DNA from: Artocarpus heterophyllus
Taxonomy: Eukaryota > Streptophyta > Magnoliopsida > Rosales > Moraceae
Assembly (NCBI GenBank): GCA_025403435.1
Contig: CM046339.1
Coordinates: 4,046,212-4,110,211, forward strand
Reading direction: 5' to 3'
DNA: 64,000 bases
How positions within the stretch are numbered: position 1 is the first letter of the stretch; the number at the start of each line of letters is the position of its first letter. Below are positions 59,229 to 64,000 of this stretch, piece by piece. The notes beneath the pieces were generated by a model that was not told the origin of the DNA, searched no databases, and saw only the letters and a program-made list of their open reading frames with translations. A program made the translations under genes and the position numbers.

Positions 59229-61219
59229 TGTTAGACATGTATGCCCTAAGGAGTAAAAAATGTAATAAGTTTTTGGAGACATTTTTATCAATAAAGAATT
59301 TATTTATTGTTTATATACCAAACCTTGTCCTCTTCACGTTCATATTTGTTGAATGTATGATAAGCAAACAAAAGTTTGAGACTGTCGATCTAAACTTTTA
59401 ACAATTGGGCATATGATGGACAGATTATACGGAAGGCACAATTCTTAAGGTGACGGTCTAAATCATAAGATCCGCAATCGAGAGAATAAAGTTGGGTGCT
59501 TTATTCATGTAAAGATTGTTATGTTGTCTATATCCCTTTTGGGAGATGGTTTGTCTTGACCATCGGAGGTGAACTCCGTGAATAGAAATATTGGCACGCT
59601 GTCATAGGTGACGATGTGTTAGATCGAAACATAAAGTGAATTGATTTAGATTAATAATTCTGTCTTGGCAAATCGATTCACTTTAGACAATCATTTGTAT
59701 TGTATCTTAATCCTGAGATGAATAGTGGGCCTGTAGTCTTGACTTATGTCTTTTGATGTACCAAAGAGTGACACCCATATTTTAATAGTGGTATGCATGC
59801 CGGTACGTTAGAGGCATGACTCTTGATAGCGTAGACTTGTTATTCATAGAAATGGAATCCATAGCTCCTCTTTAGGAGTAGTGATATCCTCTTATATGCG
59901 TTATCCTGTAATTGAAAAACTAAAGCGCTCAACCATTTGGATACATAGGTGTAACCGAATGGTATAATGTCTTTGGATGGTAAGTTTTTCGATGGTGAGA
60001 TAATAGAACATAAGATAAAAATAATCGGAAAGGTAAGACAGAATTTATCCTTAAGCCGATTATGGATAATCATATGGGGATACGATACAATATGATATGT
60101 CATGGAGACTTAGCTATACGGGCTTCGTAATTCTATGTAGTTCGAGAGTGCAGCTCCAAGCTTTTAGTGGAGTAGCGTTGGAGTTGATAATTATGAAATG
60201 TATATCTAGGATATTGGGTTTCATAATTATCGGGAGCTTGAACTATATAGGTCCATTTAGTCTCCTTTGCTAGCTCACAATATCCTATAACAATATGGCG
60301 TGCTTTTCCAATAATTGGTAACTTATGTCGGATTTGTCAGATTGGTTAAAATTTGGAAGAATCAGATTATTCATGTCTGTTTATCAGTTGAATTAATTTT
60401 GTGATAAAATTGATTCAAGATAAACTTGTTGAACTATTAAGATTGGATAATTCTTGTCTGTTTATCGGTTGATTTAATTTTTGGATAAATTAGATCAAGA
60501 TAAACCTGCAGAATTATTAGGAATTCTTTTATTTTCTTAGATATTATCTAGATAAAGTTGTTTTAATCAGATAACTTTTCTATCAGGTTATTTGAATTAA
60601 AATTGAGACTTTATCCTATAGAATCTTGGGTGGAAAATAAAAGATTCGCTGAAATTTTTATTCGGCAGTTCGGCCTACCGATCCACGTGTTCGGCTTGCT
60701 GATGAGCGAAGGATAAGATTACACATTTTTACACAGATCTTATTAGATATTGATCCAAATTTGATTCCGAACTGAATTTTTAGACCTAATCTGATAAGGA
60801 CTGACCCTAGACCCAACCTCTATAAATAGGGAGTAAGTCACATGAGTTATTAAGATCAATTGAGAGATTAAGTGTGATACTCTGCTAGTGAGAATCTAAA
60901 AACTGCTTAAGAGCTTTTGTTCACAAATCACGAATGCTAGCTTTGGGTTCTCTCAATTGGTTGGAAGGAGAGTTACCTGGTGGAAGAGCTGTACATGTGA
61001 GCCCACACTCACTCCGATTGTGGATAGAGAATAGCAAAGAAGACCAGTTGATTGAGGCTCTTCTAGAATGTTACTTCTCTCACAGATTATGGGAGCTTTT
61101 CGGCACACAGAGGTTAGTAAGATCTGGTTAATTTATGCATATAGCATGTTAAACTTGTGTTTTGGAAAATACTCTAATATAAAATTTTTAAAATTTTGTT
61201 GCATATTATTTTTCCAACA
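59229..61219 (+). repeat. 3' LTR of copia-2
   Basis: It starts TGTTAGACATG, ends TTTTTCCAACA, and is followed by the CGATC duplication. TATAAATA lies at 60821-60828. Motif copies CGGCAGTTCGGCCTACCGA and TTCGGCTTGCTGA lie at 60661-60703. It holds about 16 bp and 11 bp absent from the 5' LTR (near 60765 and 59915). The frame at 60934-61131 is LTR sequence. Confidence 0.93.
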
Positions 61220-62120
61220 CGATCAAGGAATGATAACAGTTTGGGTTAAGCTGAGTAGAGAACACATTCATATCATTCAACGCTCGATGAAGGAAAGGGT
61301 GAAGTGGAAGATGGAGCCCTGCTCTGAAGAACTCTATGGATAATGTGATATACCCCTCTGGTGGGTTCACAAGAGTGTCTCCAGCTCTAGGCAAGACCAA
61401 GACAACGTTGTCAGGAATCTCGTACTCTTGACGAAGGGTTTCCAACTGAATCAACATCATTGCCAATGTATATTTCGCCGCTAACATCCGGCCAGGTTGG
61501 TGTACCCAGTAAATGACCACTCCTTGGACTCTTGTCTCAATTGTAGGTGGGACTTCATTCTCATCCTTGGCATTACCTCCCTAGACTGGTTGTTTCTCCT
61601 TGGCAATAGCCACATTGACGGCCACTTCTCCTATTATAAAGGCCTTTGCAGCGGCGCCTCAGTTGGATGAGCTCGCCCCACTTGTGGCAGCCACCTAGTA
61701 GGCATGATTATGGGCTGTAACTCAGGACATGCCCACAGTGGCTGCTCTAAAGTAGGGGTCCTATGCCTTGCATGGCCTAACAGGAGCCCTGTCTTCAAGC
61801 ATGTCAAGAAATTCCTTCTTTGGGACCATTCCTTACCCTAAGCTGAGGATCTAGGCCAATCAAGCCACTCTGTCTGGTTCGGTCACTGTCTCCATGATAT
61901 CTGCATCCTTGGACCTTGCCCGGTCGGTCTCGTTACTCTTGTCTAACCAGGAAACGTTTACTGACTGGTTTTGGGAATCACTTAAATCACTCATGTTTTG
62001 TGTTTGGGAATTACCTGTTTGGGATTGGTTGCTTGGGTCAAAGAAAAAAAGTTCCTCAAAATCACTAGTTTCCTGCTCAGCAGCTAAACTCAAAAAGTTA
62101 GAAATTCAAATGCAATAAAA
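61220..62120 (-). pseudogene. Tat antisense ORF, N-terminal part
   Basis: The possible start is ATG at 62093 (MSLAAEQETSDFEELFFFDP). The best-kept stretch (61520-61206, minus) reads LETLRQEYEIPDNVVLVLPR, then PPEGYITLSIEFFRAGLHLP and LHPFLHRALNDMNVFSTQLN. This matches the plant Transposase_28 pattern of 'IP..V....P..G......PPG....Y...F..GLR.PL.PF...L....L.P.QL.PN'. It breaks at PNCYHSLI, where copia-2 begins, and resumes at 51640. Promoter and role are not known. Confidence 0.75.
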
Positions 62121-62358
62121 AGGCTAGAATGAACTCCTATTTATAGCCAAAGATCAGGCGCGAAAGACAAGAAGACATAATGATTGCGCCCTTTAGGGAA
62201 ACAACCAATCATAGGTTGACATGTGTTTGCTGGCTTGACCAGTTGACCTCTCAAATTCCAAGGTCTCAAAGATTAATCCAAAGACCATTTTCAATCGAGC
62301 ACTCACTCAAGGCATAGTACACTAGGTTAAGCATCGACCAGGTACACTAAGGGGCTAC
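62121..62358 (+). other. Tat spacer before the 3' LTR
   Basis: Non-coding. It would hold the promoter of the antisense ORF if there is one: a TATTTATAG-type element lies near 62137-62145 on the plus strand. The purine tract CTAAGGGGCTA (62347-62357) precedes the LTR. Confidence 0.6.
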
Positions 62359-63237
62359 TGTTGTGGTGTGCTTGGCGTGCTCTCTTGGAGACACCCTCCT
62401 CGGCTGTCTGGCTAGACTGCTTGGCCAGAAGCCTTTACGAACAAATCTATAACTCCCATGTAATCGGTATTTCCTCCCAAGGTGCTCCACAAGGCCCCTA
62501 TTGGCCGCAACACAAGACGTCGTCTCCTTGGGAAGAACATATGCTCAGGATGGCCAGATAAAGCCGGCACCCAAGTAGCTACTTGCAGGTCAACACATGG
62601 CCTCATATCAACCCTTAGATAAAAAACTGACCTTCTGAGGGATGGTGACGCTTGTCACCTACTACCTGACATAACCTGATGGGACACACGGGTCACGAGT
62701 CAAATTCACCTAACACCCAATCCAAGTGATGGCCTATAAATTGAGTGTATTTACTGCACTTAAAAGTAACATGTTCTTTTCCATTTAACTTTCATTTCAA
62801 ACTCGACCGAACATATACTTGACTTGAGCATTGGAGAGCCTCTGACAGGCACTACACTGGTGTCCCCTTGATCTCTGAGGCATCCCCTTTTTGTGCAGGT
62901 CCACCTTGGAAGCTAGGATGAGCAGAGAAGACCGTCTGACCACCGTACGAGCAAAGAAGACCGTTGATGGCCGATAAATTGAGTGTATTTACTACACTTA
63001 AAGGTAACATGTTCTTTTCCATTTAACTTTTCTCCCTAACTCGACCACACAGGTACTTGACTTGAACGTTGAAGAGCCTTTGACTGGAACTACACAAGTG
63101 TCCCCTTGATCTCTAAGGCATCCCTCTCTTTGTGCAGGTCCACCTTGGAAGCTAGGACGAGCAGAGAAGACCGTCTGACCACTATACATAATCACATATG
63201 GTGTTGATCACCAGCGAAACAAAGTAGAGCATCAACA
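62359..63237 (+). repeat. 3' LTR of the Tat element
   Basis: It starts TGTTGTGGTGTGC and ends AGCATCAACA, then the ATATA duplication. It is 231 bp longer than the 5' LTR because of an internal tandem duplication (62728-63190). Confidence 0.9.
62728..63190 (+). repeat. 238-bp tandem duplication in Tat 3' LTR
   Basis: Unit 1 starts GATGGCCTATAAATTGAG at 62728, unit 2 GATGGCCGATAAATTGAG at 62966. Both run to GCAGAGAAGACCGTCTGACC. The unit covers the TATA box and most of the transcribed LTR part; the second TATA is mutated (GATAAATT). The 5' LTR has one unit. Confidence 0.9.
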
Positions 63238-63614
63238 ATATATGTACGCCACTATTGATGTATGATCATAAACGTACCACCACTTTTACAAAGTCATTCA
63301 AGAAAACATCAAATACTAACTTTCACAATTACTAAAATACCCAATTAAGTTAAACAATAATAATGATCCAATGGAGAATTAGTAAAACCATATTATTTTC
63401 ACTTACTCGTATCACATCAGTTCTCATGAAGTAGTTCTCCTACCCTTTCACTGTAAAAAGACACTTAAAATACCATTAATTTTTATGGAAACTTTATATA
63501 ATAAAAAATTATGTCATGATTAAAAATAAAAAAAATGCACCACATACTATGCAAATTTGCTATGAAAAACGCTTAATATAACTAGGCACATTTTTGAGAA
63601 TTTTGGGCATGACA
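63238..63614 (-). repeat. LTR B of the outer chromovirus derivative, second part
   Basis: From ATATATGTACG it aligns with LTR A at about 9853-10217 (ACAAAGTCATTCAAGAAAA, CCAATTAAGTTAAACAATAA). The end is taken as ATGACA at 63614, with some doubt because the last 30 bp are diverged. Confidence 0.7.
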
Positions 63615-63746
63615 ATTTCTTTAGAAACTTGAACCAAGTAAAATTGGTGTCGTCTTCTTCTTTCTTCTTTGAATTACCATGCTCTAAAACTGATCATGAA
63701 ATCGACAGATTTGTACTTCATTAATTCGTATTTCAGTTAATCTCAA
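63615..63746 (+). other. Probable old copia LTR remnant (right part) and upstream of FAR1-like frame
   Basis: GAACCAAGTAAAATTGGTGTC and a TTCTTC run continue the copia U5-like text broken at 7868. After about 63675 the origin is unclear. A splice-acceptor-like TATTTCAG lies at 63729-63736, 10 bp before the ATG. Confidence 0.4.
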
Positions 63747-64000
63747 ATGGAAGGAGGACATCAAATGCATCCATATAGAGGAATTCAATGCTTTAAAGAT
63801 TGGATTACTTTCACAGAAATCCTACATATTACAAGGAATGCCTCAGATCTTTCTGACATAAACATTGTAGGAAAGGAGTTAGACACAGATGAACTATGGG
63901 AGGCCTTTTACAAATTTTACTCTAGATTGATTGGGTTTGAATACAGGAAAGATGATGTTAAAAGTGACACTAGTGGAAATATTTACTCAAGAACCTACAC
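63747..64000 (+). CDS. FAR1/FHY3-like N-terminal domain, partial at right edge
   Basis: An open frame of 84 codons starts at ATG 63747 (MEGGHQMHPYRGIQCF) and runs off the window without a stop. Residues 50-84, including DELWEAFYKFYSRLIGFEYR and then SGNIYSRTY, fit the start of the FAR1 DNA-binding domain (family pattern 'A..FY..YA...GF..R.......G....R.FVC'). That domain occurs both in FAR1-related transcription factors, nuclear regulators of light signalling, and in Mutator-like transposases from which they derive. The sequence stops before the WRKY-like zinc ligands, so the two cannot be told apart here. It is the only frame with a possible cellular role. Codon text is undamaged as far as seen. 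Confidence 0.5.
   Translation, partial: MEGGHQMHPYRGIQCFKDWITFTEILHITRNASDLSDINIVGKELDTDELWEAFYKFYSRLIGFEYRKDDVKSDTSGNIYSRTY

Larger units (their letters stand above)
51641..61219 (+). mobile_element. Ty1/copia element copia-2 (Angela-like) inside the Tat antisense ORF
   Basis: Target duplication CGATC at 51636-51640 and 61220-61224 is perfect. LTRs are about 2 kb, followed by an initiator-Met-like primer site, a 1.65-kb leader, gag, and integrase before RT. It is complete at both ends but mutated throughout. The LTR start (TGTTAGACATGTATGCCCTA) is of the same general type as copia-1, though the two are well diverged. Confidence 0.93.
13553..63237 (+). mobile_element. Tat/Retand-type Ty3/gypsy element, split by three insertions
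   Basis: The flanking bases are ATATA at 13548-13552 and ATATA at 63238-63242, a perfect 5-bp target duplication inside chromovirus LTR B. The element's own sequence is 13553-19612, 42152-42763, 49465-51640 and 61220-63237, about 10.9 kb, usual for Tat elements. It has gag, protease, RT, two RNase H regions (the second of archaeal type), integrase and an antisense ORF near the 3' LTR. That combination is characteristic of Tat/Retand. LTRs are clearly diverged and the coding region is heavily mutated. Confidence 0.9.
7869..63614 (-). mobile_element. Minus-strand Tekay/Del-like chromovirus deletion derivative hosting the whole nest
   Basis: Two diverged direct repeats (7869-10217 and 10807-13552 plus 63238-63614) flank only 589 bp, which encode on the minus strand the end of chromoviral integrase and a chromodomain scrap. 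The repeats are therefore LTRs, and the element lost its primer site, gag, protease, RT and most of integrase. Possible target duplication is gtttc (7864-7868) and atttc (63615-63619), four of five bases alike. The right LTR is split by the Tat element. LTR divergence is high by eye, marking this as the oldest clear layer of the nest. Confidence 0.75.

Overview
The window is plant nuclear DNA, most likely from a eudicot or other broad-leaved angiosperm. It is made almost entirely of LTR retrotransposons. I see no bacterial, organellar, tRNA or rRNA gene. All long reading frames belong to Ty1/copia or Ty3/gypsy proteins. The only possible non-LTR protein is a FAR1-type reading frame that runs off the right edge.

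Layout. Positions 1-6825 are a 5'-truncated Ty1/copia element (copia-1) with a broken gag-pol and a 1545-bp 3' LTR. Positions 6826-7868 are AT-rich sequence ending in what looks like half of an old copia LTR. From 7869 to 63614 there is one large nest. The oldest layer is a minus-strand Tekay/Del-like chromovirus reduced to two LTRs around a 0.6-kb integrase/chromodomain scrap. Its right LTR first received an 815-bp foldback DNA transposon (11466-12280). The same LTR is split by a Tat/Retand-type gypsy element (13553-63237, 5-bp target duplication ATATA). The Tat element was hit three times. A Tekay chromovirus (19613-42151) sits inside its integrase and itself contains an Athila element (22725-34607, duplication CTAAG). 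A minus-strand CRM-like chromovirus (42764-49464, duplication TCGAC) lies just after integrase. An Angela-like copia element (copia-2, 51641-61219, duplication CGATC) splits the Tat antisense ORF. The old copia LTR seems to resume at about 63620, followed by the FAR1-like frame from 63747.

How the parts relate. The insertion order can be read directly: old copia LTR, then minus-strand chromovirus, then Tat, then Tekay, CRM and copia-2, with Athila inside Tekay. LTR divergence agrees by eye: the Tat and outer chromovirus LTR pairs are clearly diverged, while the CRM, Athila and Tekay pairs are close. Every autonomous element is inactivated. Many lesions are in-frame TAG or TGA codons at sites where CAG, CGA or TGG is expected, which fits deamination of methylated cytosine. 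The clearest case is Tekay: eleven internal stops and no frameshift in 4.6 kb.

The least expected signals are these. A near-palindromic CGGCCTGCCGA-type motif is arrayed in both the Tekay LTRs and the unrelated copia-2 leader and LTRs. Three perfect hairpins lie at and just after the Athila TATA box. Two diverged copia elements carry stops at the same two conserved codons. The CRM protein reads 63 codons into its own LTR. Family names come from recognised motifs, not from a database search.
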